64,000 bases of DNA, from NCBI RefSeq assembly GCF_947495275.1, contig NZ_CANLYL010000007.1, positions 124,001-188,000 of the forward strand, given 5' to 3'. The stretch comes from an uncultured Roseobacter sp. Lineage in GTDB: Bacteria; Pseudomonadota; Alphaproteobacteria; Rhodobacterales; Rhodobacteraceae. A program made the position numbers and the translations under genes. The notes below the pieces were generated by a model. The model ran no database searches. It was not told the DNA's origin and worked only from the letters and a program-made list of their open reading frames with translations. Positions within the stretch are counted from its first letter, which is position 1. Each line of letters starts with the position of its first letter. This document shows positions 27,650 through 35,580 of this stretch, one piece after another.

Positions 27650-28900
27650 CTACCCCACAATCTCCGCCGTCTCGACCACCGCGTGCAGTAACACATCTGC
27701 ACCCGCTGCGGCCCAGTCCTTGGAAATCTCTTCCGCTTCATTGTGGCTCAACCCGTCCACACAGGGGCACATCACCATGGCCGTGGGGGCGACGCGGTTG
27801 ATCCAGCAGGCGTCATGACCTGCACCCGAGATGAGATCCCTGTGGGAATATCCCAACCGTTCCGCCGCCGCGCGCACCGCGCCGACGCAGCCCTCATCGA
27901 AGGCCACCGGATCGAACCCGCCGACCTTCTCAAAGGCAATCTCCAGCCCCATGTCGTCGGCAATCTTCTGACCTTCGACCCGCAGACGCGCCTCCATATC
28001 CTCGATCACGCTCAGATCGGGCGAGCGGAAATCGACTGTGAAGACCACCTTGCCCGGGATCACGTTGCGTGAATTGGGATAGACGTCGATATGCCCCGCA
28101 GCGCCCACCGCATGGGGCGCATGGCTCCAGGCGATCTCGTCCACTTTCTCCAGCACGCGCGCCATGCCCAGCCCGGCATTCTTGCGCATCGGCATCGGGG
28201 TCGAGCCGGTGTGGCTTTCCTTGCCGGTGATCGTCACCTGCGTCCACGAAAGCCCCTGCCCATGGGTCACCACGCCGATATCCTTGCCCTCAGCTTCCAG
28301 AATGGGTCCCTGTTCAATGTGCAACTCAAAAAAGGCATGCATCTTGCGCGCGCCAACTTCCTCCTCGCCGCGCCAGCCGATGCGTTTGAGCTCATCGCCG
28401 AATTTCTTGCCCTCCGCGTCCACCCGGTCATAGGCCCAATCCTGCGTATGAATGCCGGCGAAAACGCCCGACGACAGCATCGCAGGCGCGTAACGCGTGC
28501 CTTCCTCATTGGTGAAATTGGTCACGACAATGGGGTGTTTTGTCTTCACCCCCAGATCGTTCAGCGTGCGGATGATCTCCAGCCCGCCCAGAACACCCAG
28601 AACACCGTCATATTTGCCACCCGTCGGCTGCGTGTCGAGGTGGCTGCCCACATAGACCGGCAGAGCATCGGGGTCCGTCCCTGCGCGATGCGCAAACATA
28701 TTGCCCATCTGGTCGAGCCCCATGTCGCAGCCCGCCGCCTCGCACCAGCTTTGAAACAGCGCCCGGCCTTCGCCATCTTCATCCGTAACTGTCTGCCGGT
28801 TATTGCCGCCTGCCACGCCGGGTCCGATCTTGGCCATTTCCATCAACTTGTCCCAAAGACGGTCTGGGTTGATTTTCAGGTTCTGTCCGGGCGCGGGCAT
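27650..28900 (-). CDS. Zn-dependent amidohydrolase, beta-ureidopropionase / N-carbamoyl amino acid hydrolase (M20)
   Basis: Hydrolyses N-carbamoyl-beta-alanine to beta-alanine, CO2 and ammonia, the last step of reductive pyrimidine degradation. M20 family features are clear: metal site GSHLDTQPTGGKYDGVLGVL, catalytic ITNEEG-type region seen as FTNEEGTRYAP, LHIEQGPILE and C-terminal GAGHDACWI. 416 aa fits HyuC/AmaB/PydB2-type enzymes; allantoate amidohydrolase is the main alternative, disfavoured by the neighbours. First gene of an eight-gene operon, with a RutR-like box 47 bases upstream. Confidence 0.9.
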   Translation of the reverse strand: MPAPGQNLKINPDRLWDKLMEMAKIGPGVAGGNNRQTVTDEDGEGRALFQSWCEAAGCDMGLDQMGNMFAHRAGTDPDALPVYVGSHLDTQPTGGKYDGVLGVLGGLEIIRTLNDLGVKTKHPIVVTNFTNEEGTRYAPAMLSSGVFAGIHTQDWAYDRVDAEGKKFGDELKRIGWRGEEEVGARKMHAFFELHIEQGPILEAEGKDIGVVTHGQGLSWTQVTITGKESHTGSTPMPMRKNAGLGMARVLEKVDEIAWSHAPHAVGAAGHIDVYPNSRNVIPGKVVFTVDFRSPDLSVIEDMEARLRVEGQKIADDMGLEIAFEKVGGFDPVAFDEGCVGAVRAAAERLGYSHRDLISGAGHDACWINRVAPTAMVMCPCVDGLSHNEAEEISKDWAAAGADVLLHAVVETAEIVG

Positions 28901-28946
28901 GGCTGGGGTCCTTCCTGGCGGTAGTTTTCATTGACCAGCGGCAAAT

Positions 28947-28962
28947 TTTACCATTTGGTAAA
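28947..28962. promoter_or_regulatory. RutR-like operator between the amidohydrolase gene and rutR
   Basis: TTTACCATTTGGTAAA, a near-perfect 16-base palindrome matching the RutR consensus TTGACCAnnTGGTCAA at all but the paired third position. It sits in the divergent gap, 47 bases before one gene and 92 before the other. Confidence 0.75.
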
Positions 28963-29054
28963 GACACGATTGCGATTAGGCCGGATCAAGTCAAGACTTC
29001 CTTTCAACGATATGTGATTGGAATCCGGCAACAGCATTTCGGGCGCCCAATTAT

Positions 29055-29702
29055 GTGGCGGTCATCAATGGGGTGGAAACGCGTTTGCCAGACGGGACCG
29101 ACAAGAAACCAAGCCGCATCCAACAGCGAAACCGCGGCCGTATTCTGGATGCAGCATTGGAGGTTTTTTCCCAACATGGCTATCGTGGCGCGACGCTTGA
29201 TCAAATCGCCGAAACAGCAGGTTTAAGCAAACCGAACATCCTCTACTACTTTGATGGCAAAGCAGAAATTCACGTCACTTTGCTCAACCAGCTTATGGAA
29301 ACATGGCTGGACCCGTTGGTGACACTGGATCCGAAGGGGGACCCGCTGGAGGAGATTCTCAGCTACGTCCAGCGAAAACTGGACATGGCCCGCGATCTGC
29401 CGCGCGAAAGCAGATTGTTCGCTGGAGAGATCCTTCAGGGCGCGCCGCGTATGGGGCCACATCTGCAATCCGATCTGCGACCCCTATTCGAAGAAAAATG
29501 CGCGGTTATTCAAAACTGGATGGATCAGGGGCATTTGACCCAACTTGACCCGCGCCACCTGATTTTTTCCATTTGGGCCACGACCCAGCATTACGCCGAT
29601 TTTGCAACTCAAGTGCAGGTTTTATTGCAGGATGATCCCGCCGGTCACGAGGGCGCAGCCACCTATCTGACCACGCTGTTCACCCGCCTTCTCACGCCGT
29701 AA
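29055..29702 (+). CDS. rutR: TetR-family regulator, RutR type
   Basis: A 215-aa repressor. The N-terminal helix-turn-helix is seen in RILDAALEVFSQHGYRGATL and IAETAGLSKPNILYYF; the C-terminal ligand domain carries SIWATTQHYADFATQV, characteristic of RutR, which in E. coli binds uracil and releases DNA. Divergent from the catabolic operon, with an operator between them. The GTG at 29055 is used as start; a second GTG at 29073 is possible and the ribosome site is weak. Confidence 0.9.
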   Translation: MAVINGVETRLPDGTDKKPSRIQQRNRGRILDAALEVFSQHGYRGATLDQIAETAGLSKPNILYYFDGKAEIHVTLLNQLMETWLDPLVTLDPKGDPLEEILSYVQRKLDMARDLPRESRLFAGEILQGAPRMGPHLQSDLRPLFEEKCAVIQNWMDQGHLTQLDPRHLIFSIWATTQHYADFATQVQVLLQDDPAGHEGAATYLTTLFTRLLTP

Positions 29703-29739
29703 GAAATTGTTAACCCTGGTGAAAAATAGACTTTCGGCT

Positions 29740-29755
29740 TAACGGGCTGTTAACA
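29740..29755 (+). promoter_or_regulatory. CtrA-type box
   Basis: TTAA-CGGGCTG-TTAAC, an exact TTAA-N7-TTAAC, 63 bases before the hypothetical gene at 29818. Confidence 0.5.
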
Positions 29756-29817
29756 TTTACCTTGCCTTAATGGTTACGGGTGGCGGCTTCAGATTGATGT
29801 CAAGATCGGAGCTTACC

Positions 29818-30288
29818 ATGAGTGCAATATCCTTTATCGCCCCATACGCGCCGCAGCCGGTCGCACCCTCGCAGGGTGACCCGCAAGTTGCCGGCGTGCA
29901 ACCTGGCCAGCCTATGGCCAACACGTCCACGAACAACAATGCCAACACCGCCTCGGATCATTCCGGACAAGGCGCTGGTGACGGCACGGGTACGGGCGGG
30001 GCCCAGCTTGCAACGCTTCTCAAAAGGGGACGCGTCGCAATGCTGCCTGTCGATGCAACTTCAAAGTCAGTGGTGGAGGCGCAGACCGGCCCGACCACCG
30101 ACTATCTGGCCCAACAGGCGCAATTGCGCGCGGAATCCGCAGCACTTCAGGAGGCTCAGGACGCAGAGCGGGCGAAGGCGCGCGCGGAGGCAACGGCGCA
30201 AGCCGCCGCCGAGGCGGCAGAGCCGGAGTTTGAGCTGCCCAATCCTTTGCCAACGGCGCCCATTCTGGCCAGCGATGCAAAAAACTGA
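29818..30288 (+). CDS. Hypothetical Ala-rich protein under a CtrA-like box
   Basis: A 156-aa protein. The first half is low-complexity, rich in Pro, Gln, Asn and Gly (ANTSTNNNANTASDHSGQGA); residues 95-140 form a long Ala/Glu/Arg helix, probably coiled coil (DAERAKARAEATAQAAAEAA). No signal peptide. Family not recognised. The CtrA-type box suggests membership of the CtrA regulon, which in Rhodobacteraceae includes motility, c-di-GMP and gene transfer agent genes. GGAG precedes the ATG. Confidence 0.6.
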   Translation: MSAISFIAPYAPQPVAPSQGDPQVAGVQPGQPMANTSTNNNANTASDHSGQGAGDGTGTGGAQLATLLKRGRVAMLPVDATSKSVVEAQTGPTTDYLAQQAQLRAESAALQEAQDAERAKARAEATAQAAAEAAEPEFELPNPLPTAPILASDAKN

Positions 30289-30290
30289 GG

Positions 30291-31592
30291 CTACTCCGCC
30301 GCTTTTGCGCCGGGATTGTTCGGATGCGTGGTCCAGTTGGCGTAGTCCCGCTCCACCACCTTGCCGGTGCGAGGATCAACCATTCCCGGGGTCATCGCCT
30401 CCATGGTGATGCACGCCTCCACCGGGCACACGTTGACGCAGAGGTTGCAGGCCACGCATTCCTCGTCGATGACCGTAAAGGTGCGGTCATCCGACATGGC
30501 GATGGCCTGATGCGATGTATCTTCGCAGGCTGCAAAACAGCGTCCGCATGAGATGCACAGGTCCTGATTGATCTTGGCCTTGGCCACGTAATTCAGGTTG
30601 AGGTGCTGCCAGTCGGTCACATTCGGTACGGCGCGTCGGACGATCTGGTCGACCGAGGTCAGCCCCTTGCTGTCCATGTAGTCGCTCAGGCCCGAAATCA
30701 TTTCCTGCACGATCTTGAACCCGTAGGTCATGGCCGCCGTGCAGACCTGCACATTGCCCGCCCCCAGCGCCATGAATTCCGCCGCATCGCGCCAGGTGGT
30801 GATGCCACCAATGCCCGAGATCGGGATTTGCGACAGCTCCGGGTCACGCGCAATTTCCGCAACCATGTTCAGCGCAATGGGTTTCACTGCCGGACCGCAA
30901 TAACCGCCATGCGCGCCCTTGCCATCAATGGTGGGTTCCGGCGCGAAAAGATCCAGATCGACGGAGGTGATCGAATTGATCGTGTTGATCAGGCTGACCG
31001 CATCCGCGCCGCCCTTCATGGCCGCCTCAGCCGGTTTGCGGATGTCGGTGATGTTCGGCGTCAGCTTCACGATCACCGGCATGCGGGTGTTGGCCTTGAC
31101 CCAGCGGGTCACCATTTCGATGTATTCCGGCACCTGCCCCACGGCAGAACCCATGCCGCGTTCCGACATGCCATGCGGGCAGCCGAAGTTCAGCTCGACC
31201 CCATCCGCACCAGTGTCCTCGACCTGCGGCAGGATGAATTTCCACGGCTCCTCCTCGCAAGGTACCATCAGCGACACAATCATCGCCCGGTCCGGGTAGT
31301 CGCGCTTGACCACCTTGATCTCATCAAGATTGGTCTGCAACGGACGGTCAGTGATCAGCTCGATATTGTTGAGCCCCAGCAGCCGCCGGTCTGCGCCGTA
31401 GATCGCGCCATAGCGCGGCCCATTGACATTGACCACATGCGGGTCGAGCCCCAGCGTTTTCCACACGACCCCGCCCCAACCCGCATCAAAGGCGCGGCGC
31501 ACGTTGTATTCCTTGTCCGTCGGCGGCGCCGAGGCCAGCCAGAACGGGTTCGGGCTCTTGATGCCCACAAATTCGCTTGTCAGATTTGCCAT
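30291..31592 (-). CDS. preA: NAD-dependent dihydropyrimidine dehydrogenase, PreA subunit
   Basis: Reduces uracil or thymine to the dihydro form with PreT. The FMN-binding dihydroorotate-dehydrogenase-like barrel holds the active-site Cys in ELNFGCPHGMSERGMGSAVG. Two 4Fe-4S clusters follow near the C-terminus: CISCGRCFAAC and CVACNLCVNVCPVEAC. Length 433 aa is normal. Last gene of the preT-preA pair, 24 bases after preT. Confidence 0.95.
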   Translation of the reverse strand: MANLTSEFVGIKSPNPFWLASAPPTDKEYNVRRAFDAGWGGVVWKTLGLDPHVVNVNGPRYGAIYGADRRLLGLNNIELITDRPLQTNLDEIKVVKRDYPDRAMIVSLMVPCEEEPWKFILPQVEDTGADGVELNFGCPHGMSERGMGSAVGQVPEYIEMVTRWVKANTRMPVIVKLTPNITDIRKPAEAAMKGGADAVSLINTINSITSVDLDLFAPEPTIDGKGAHGGYCGPAVKPIALNMVAEIARDPELSQIPISGIGGITTWRDAAEFMALGAGNVQVCTAAMTYGFKIVQEMISGLSDYMDSKGLTSVDQIVRRAVPNVTDWQHLNLNYVAKAKINQDLCISCGRCFAACEDTSHQAIAMSDDRTFTVIDEECVACNLCVNVCPVEACITMEAMTPGMVDPRTGKVVERDYANWTTHPNNPGAKAAE

Positions 31593-31615
31593 TTCAGTTC
31601 CTCCGTGGGGGTGGG

Positions 31616-32947
31616 TCAGACCGCCGCCCCTGTCAAAGCCGCATGAATATCCATCGCCGCATCGCGCCCTTCGGCCACAGCCGTCACCGTCAGATCATCG
31701 CCACCACTGGCGCAATCGCCGCCCGCCCAAACGCCTTTGACTGACGTCCGGCCCGTATCCGAGACCTTGATCTTGCGACCTTCCAGCTCCGGCAGCCCGT
31801 CGCCTTCTAGGGTCTGGCCAATGGCCTTGAACACCTGATCTGCACTCAGCCGCAGCTTATCACCGGTTTCCGCCATGTCATCGTCCACATAGCTGAATTC
31901 GATCTCGCGCACGGCACCATTGCCGATCACTGATTTCGGCACCGCGTGGGTGACAATCCGCACGCCTTTGGAAGCCGCCAAATCCTGTTCGAACACGCTG
32001 GCGTTCATTCGGTCACGACCGCGCCGATAGACCAATGTGACATTCAGAGCGCCCAGCAGTTTCGCCTGAACCGCCGCATCAATGGCCGTCATCCCGCCGC
32101 CGATCACGACGACGTCGCGCCCAACCGGCACCTGCGCCAGATCGCTGGCCTGCCGCAGATCAGCGATGAAATCTATCGCGTCCAGAACGCCGTCCTTGTC
32201 GGCCCCCTCGGCCTGCAGAGCGTTCACGCCACCCAGCCCCAGCCCTAGGAAAACCGCGTCATGATCAGCGCGGAGTTGCTCCAGTCTCACTGCTTCCCCC
32301 AAAGCCATGCCGGTTTTGATCTCGATGCCACCAATTTGCAGCAGCCAATCCACCTCCGCCTGGGCAAACCCGTCAACGGTTTTGTAGGTGGCAATGCCAA
32401 ATTCGTTCAGCCCGCCGGGCTTGGGGCGCGCATCATAGACGGTCACATCATGGCCCAGCATTGCCAGACGGTGCGCACAGGCCAGCCCCGCAGGCCCCGC
32501 CCCCACCACGGCCACAGTTTTACCCGTGGCCGCAGCTCGGGAGAAAGGATGTATCCCCTGTTCCTGCAAATGATCCGTTGCATAGCGCTGCAACTGGCCA
32601 ATCAGCACCGGTTTGCCTTCGGCCGCCTCGCGCACGCAGGCCTCTTCGCAAAGCTGCTCTGTCGGGCACACGCGCGCGCACATACCGCCCATGATATTCT
32701 GGCTGAGAATCGTTTTTGCCGCCGCATCCGGGGTACCCGTGGCGATCTGCCGGATAAAAAGCGGGATATCGATATCCGTCGGACAAGCCGTGATGCAGGG
32801 GGCGTCGTGGCAAAAGTAACAGCGGTCCGCCGCCACCAGCGCTTCGTGCGGATCAAGGCGCGGATGCAGATCAGAGAACTGCTCGGCGTAGTCTTCGCCG
32901 CCCAATCGTGCAGGAACAATACCCGGTGTAAATGCATTGCTGGACAT
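31616..32947 (-). CDS. preT: NAD-dependent dihydropyrimidine dehydrogenase, PreT subunit
   Basis: FAD flavoprotein that passes electrons from NADH to PreA. N-terminal FeS cysteines are in [20 protein letters not shown] and [17 protein letters not shown]; the FAD Rossmann motif is [15 protein letters not shown] and the NAD motif [13 protein letters not shown]. 443 aa. Start chosen at 32947 with GGGGA upstream. It resembles GltD-type subunits, but the PreA neighbour decides the assignment. A RutR-like box lies 56 bases upstream, so it is probably co-regulated with the hydA operon. Confidence 0.94.
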   Translation of the reverse strand: MSSNAFTPGIVPARLGGEDYAEQFSDLHPRLDPHEALVAADRCYFCHDAPCITACPTDIDIPLFIRQIATGTPDAAAKTILSQNIMGGMCARVCPTEQLCEEACVREAAEGKPVLIGQLQRYATDHLQEQGIHPFSRAAATGKTVAVVGAGPAGLACAHRLAMLGHDVTVYDARPKPGGLNEFGIATYKTVDGFAQAEVDWLLQIGGIEIKTGMALGEAVRLEQLRADHDAVFLGLGLGGVNALQAEGADKDGVLDAIDFIADLRQASDLAQVPVGRDVVVIGGGMTAIDAAVQAKLLGALNVTLVYRRGRDRMNASVFEQDLAASKGVRIVTHAVPKSVIGNGAVREIEFSYVDDDMAETGDKLRLSADQVFKAIGQTLEGDGLPELEGRKIKVSDTGRTSVKGVWAGGDCASGGDDLTVTAVAEGRDAAMDIHAALTGAAV

Positions 32948-33002
32948 GGTTTTCCCCATTCTGGCGTGATCATTCGGAAAAAAGTTCTCATGAATTGATT
33001 TT

Positions 33003-33018
33003 TTTATCAACTGGTAAA
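33003..33018. promoter_or_regulatory. RutR-like operator before preT
   Basis: TTTATCAACTGGTAAA, same architecture as the box at 28947 (TTTAyCAnnTGGTAAA) with one broken pair. 56 bases before the preT ATG. Confidence 0.7.
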
Positions 33019-33176
33019 ATTTTTTTCTGCACAGCTAAACCACGCGGTGTTCAAAAACCATGCGACACACGGCTGGCGGGAATTTGCCGATGCAATCGTG
33101 TTCATTGCTGTCATCAGAATTTGGCTTGCTTTTGCAGGAAGCTGCTCCAATATCGGAGGCGCGACGCGACAAACTA

Positions 33177-33273
33177 TCGACCACTGCTCCTTACGGCCCA
33201 GTCATTCGATCTGCTTTCGACCGAGCCAAGCTGCCGCATTCCGCGGGCAGGACATTCTAAGGAGAACACGGAG
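33177..33273 (+). promoter_or_regulatory. Cold-shock gene 5' leader, similar to the leader at 20824
   Basis: 97 bases with colinear blocks shared with the other cold-shock leader: TCGACC, CTCCT, TTCGATC, GACCGA, CCGCGG and AAGGAGA-CACGGAG. Confidence 0.45.
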
Positions 33274-33480
33274 ATGGCCTCAGGCACCGTGAAATGGTTT
33301 AACACGACAAAAGGCTACGGCTTTATCGCTCCCGATGGTGGCGGAAAAGATATTTTTGTACATATTTCTGCAGTAGAACGTGCAGGTCTCACCGGTCTGG
33401 CGGACAACCAGAAAGTCACATTTGACGTTGAAGCGGGCCGCGATGGCCGCGAAAGCGCCGGCAACCTCGCGCTGGCCTGA
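33274..33480 (+). CDS. cspA: Cold-shock protein, CspA family (copy 2)
   Basis: A 68-aa cold-shock domain with RNP1 KGYGFIAP and RNP2 DIFVHIS; 61 of 68 positions agree with copy 1 at 20924. The two copies, 12 kb apart in the same orientation and with related leaders, look like a duplication that kept its regulation. AAGGAGA lies about nine bases before the ATG and a strong terminator follows. Confidence 0.95.
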   Translation: MASGTVKWFNTTKGYGFIAPDGGGKDIFVHISAVERAGLTGLADNQKVTFDVEAGRDGRESAGNLALA

Positions 33481-33501
33481 CGAAGATATCTCGCACTGAT
33501 G

Positions 33502-33530
33502 AAACGGGCGCTATGGTGCCCGTTTTTTGT
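33502..33530 (+). terminator. Terminator of cspA copy 2
   Basis: Stem AAACGGGC / GCCCGTTT with an eight-base loop, continued as six T. Confidence 0.88.
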
Positions 33531-33580
33531 TGTTCAAGCCTGTTTCAAAGCGTTCGCGAATGTGTCTGGCGGGAAGCATA

Positions 33581-34198
33581 TCAAGGCCCGTCCCAATCGA
33601 CGTTCGTTGCCGGGCTGACCTGCAAGCGCCCGTCCGGCCAGGGTTTCAGTAGCGGCAAGACTTCTTCTTCGGAGCCGTTGAACCACTTTGAAACATCGCC
33701 CGGCTCCAAAATCACACCCATACGGTGATGGACATCCGCCACATCCGCAGAAGGCGCGCAGGTCAGAGTCGCCACTTGATCCACCTGCACGCCGCCCGGC
33801 CCCGACCAACGGTCCGTGATCGCGGCGAAGAGCAGAAATCCACCTGATTTCGGGGTGATCGACCAGGCGGTTTTGCGGCGTTTTTCACCGGTCCATTCGT
33901 ACCAGCCGTTCATCGGGACCACAGCGCGCCCGGTGCCAAGATAGGCAGATTTGTCGAACACGGTTTCGCTACGCGCATTGACCAGCGTCTCCATCACCGG
34001 ACGGCCACGGGCATTGACCCGCCCGACCGGGATGATCCCCCAGCGCATGCGGCTCAGCCCCTTTTCGGTCAGAACCACAATTTCCTGCCCGGGTGCCACG
34101 TTCTGGCGTGGCGCTTCATCCGCAACCACACAGGGATCACATCCCAGCGCCGCCCCCAATTCGGCCATCGGCGTGGTCAGGAAAAACCGGCCCGGCAC
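33581..34198 (-). CDS. SRAP (YedK/HMCES) family protein with Pro2 instead of Cys2
   Basis: SRAP proteins shield abasic sites by linking them to Cys2, exposed after Met removal. This 205-aa member keeps the Asn (VNARSET, residue 74), Glu (GWYEW, 101) and His (HHRMGVIL, 157) of the active site and the GRF that follows residue 2, but reads Met-Pro-Gly-Arg-Phe: catalytic Cys is Pro. The start is firm: GTG with AGGAG seven bases before it, overlapping no earlier start. Met before Pro is normally removed, leaving an N-terminal proline, as used by Fpg/MutM glycosylases on abasic sites. Cotranscribed after the esterase gene (four-base gap). Confidence 0.9.
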   Translation of the reverse strand: MPGRFFLTTPMAELGAALGCDPCVVADEAPRQNVAPGQEIVVLTEKGLSRMRWGIIPVGRVNARGRPVMETLVNARSETVFDKSAYLGTGRAVVPMNGWYEWTGEKRRKTAWSITPKSGGFLLFAAITDRWSGPGGVQVDQVATLTCAPSADVADVHHRMGVILEPGDVSKWFNGSEEEVLPLLKPWPDGRLQVSPATNVDWDGP

Positions 34199-34202
34199 CG
34201 CG

Positions 34203-34838
34203 TTACTCCTGCGCCCGGTCGATCAGTTCCAGCACGTAAGGTCCCAGAGCCGCGACGATCTGTACGACACCTTCCGCATTGGGGTGGATGCCATCGGGCT
34301 GCATGAAGGCGCGCACCGATGCGGGATCACCCCCCGCCACGTCCAGCCCTTCGAAAAAACTCGGCGCGTGCAAGGCGCTGAATTCCTCGGCCAGCGCGGG
34401 ATACATCCCGTCGAACGCCGCCTTGTATTCCGGGCCGTAGTTGCCCGGCGCCTGCATGCCAACCAGCAAAACCTCTACATCTGCCGCCGCAGCCGCCTGC
34501 ATGATCCCTTCGAGGTTGGCGCGGCTGACGTCCGGTGCGATGCCACGCAAAAGATCGTTGCCCCCCAGCGTCACGATCATCGCATCCACTTCCGGTGTCA
34601 GCGTCCAGGCCGCGCGGCTCAACCCGCCCGCCGTGGTATCCCCCGACACACCCGCATTGATCAGCCGCACCTGCGCGCCCTTTGCGCCCAGCCAATCCTG
34701 CAACTGCGGCACGAATCCCTGCTCCGCCACCAGCCCGTAGCCCTGCGTCAGACTGTCCCCGAGGGCGGCAATCACAACCTCATCGGCTGCCGCCGCCCAG
34801 GGCCAAATGCCTGCAATGCAAACCAAAACCTTGTGCAT
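34203..34838 (-). CDS. tesA: SGNH arylesterase / lysophospholipase (TesA-like)
   Basis: A 211-aa periplasmic esterase with a short signal peptide (VLVCIAGIWPWAAAA). SGNH blocks: GDSLTQGYG with the nucleophilic Ser, AGVSGDTTAGG with Gly, GGNDLLRG with Asn, and the Asp-His pair in MQPDGIHPNAEGV. Divergent from the ABC/FtsX pair with only 52 bases between starts, an arrangement often seen for this esterase in Proteobacteria. Confidence 0.93.
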   Translation of the reverse strand: MHKVLVCIAGIWPWAAAADEVVIAALGDSLTQGYGLVAEQGFVPQLQDWLGAKGAQVRLINAGVSGDTTAGGLSRAAWTLTPEVDAMIVTLGGNDLLRGIAPDVSRANLEGIMQAAAAADVEVLLVGMQAPGNYGPEYKAAFDGMYPALAEEFSALHAPSFFEGLDVAGGDPASVRAFMQPDGIHPNAEGVVQIVAALGPYVLELIDRAQE

Positions 34839-34890
34839 CTTGATCCAGCCTCCATATGCCACAGGTATAGCAAAAAAGGTGCTAACACTT

Positions 34891-35580
34891 ATGACCAACC
34901 TCGTGTTCTCTCTCAAAGATGCGGTTTTGTCGCTGGATGGCAATGCCGGACGTGTGGATATCCTGCACGGCATCACGCTGGAGGTTCACAAGGGCGAGAG
35001 CCTTGGGCTCATCGGTCCGTCCGGGTCCGGCAAGTCCTCGCTGCTGATGTTGATGGGCGGGCTGGAGCGCGCCACCGGCGGTCAGGTCGCGGCCCTTGGG
35101 CAGGATCTGACGCATATGTCCGAAGATGCACTGGCCCGGTTTCGCCGCAATCATATGGGCGTGGTTTTCCAATCTTTTCACCTGATCCCCACGATGACCG
35201 CGCTGGAAAACGTGGCCACCCCGCTGGAACTGGCCGGGGACCGGGACGCCTTTGACAAGGCAGCGGCGGAACTGGCCGAGGTGGGCCTTGCGCATCGTGC
35301 CGATCACTATCCCTCGCAGATGTCTGGCGGCGAACAGCAGCGCGTGGCCCTCGCCCGCGCGTCCGCGCCGCGCCCCGATATTCTGCTGGCGGATGAGCCC
35401 ACCGGCAATCTCGACGGGGCCAATGGCGCGGCCATCATTGACCTGCTCTTTGGCTTGCGCGACCGGCATGGCGCGACGTTGGTGCTGGTCACCCATTCGC
35501 GCTCGCTTGCGGCGCGCTGCGACCGGGTGGTGCGTCTGGGCGACGGGCGGATCGTGCCCGAGGCGCGCGCCGCCGAATGA
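34891..35580 (+). CDS. ABC exporter ATPase (YbbA/LolD type)
   Basis: A 229-aa ATPase with Walker A IGPSGSGKSS, signature MSGGEQQRVALARA and Walker B ILLADEPTGNLD; the ADEPTGNLD form marks the MacB/LolD/YbbA group that works with FtsX-like permeases. Its stop overlaps the permease start by four bases. Likely extracts or moves lipophilic substrates at the inner membrane, in keeping with the esterase next door. Confidence 0.93.
   Translation: MTNLVFSLKDAVLSLDGNAGRVDILHGITLEVHKGESLGLIGPSGSGKSSLLMLMGGLERATGGQVAALGQDLTHMSEDALARFRRNHMGVVFQSFHLIPTMTALENVATPLELAGDRDAFDKAAAELAEVGLAHRADHYPSQMSGGEQQRVALARASAPRPDILLADEPTGNLDGANGAAIIDLLFGLRDRHGATLVLVTHSRSLAARCDRVVRLGDGRIVPEARAAE

Larger units (their letters stand above)
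32948..33273. other. Intergenic region preT / cspA copy 2
   Basis: 326 bases without a gene. It contains the RutR-like box at 33003-33018 for preT and, in its last 97 bases, the cold-shock leader. In the middle (33020-33175) I see nothing further. Confidence 0.6.

Noticed and set aside
28931-28945. A second RutR site next to the first (TTGACCAGCGGCAAA)
   Set aside because: The left half matches exactly but the right half does not; counted as a half-site at most.
33581-34198. Explaining Pro2 of the SRAP protein by a wrong start codon
   Set aside because: No other in-frame start exists upstream within reach, the ribosome site fits the GTG, and the GRF that follows residue 2 in the family is aligned correctly.
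34839-34890. LexA/SOS box in front of the esterase-SRAP pair
   Set aside because: No GTTC-N7-GTTC pair of the alphaproteobacterial type is present in the short divergent gap.
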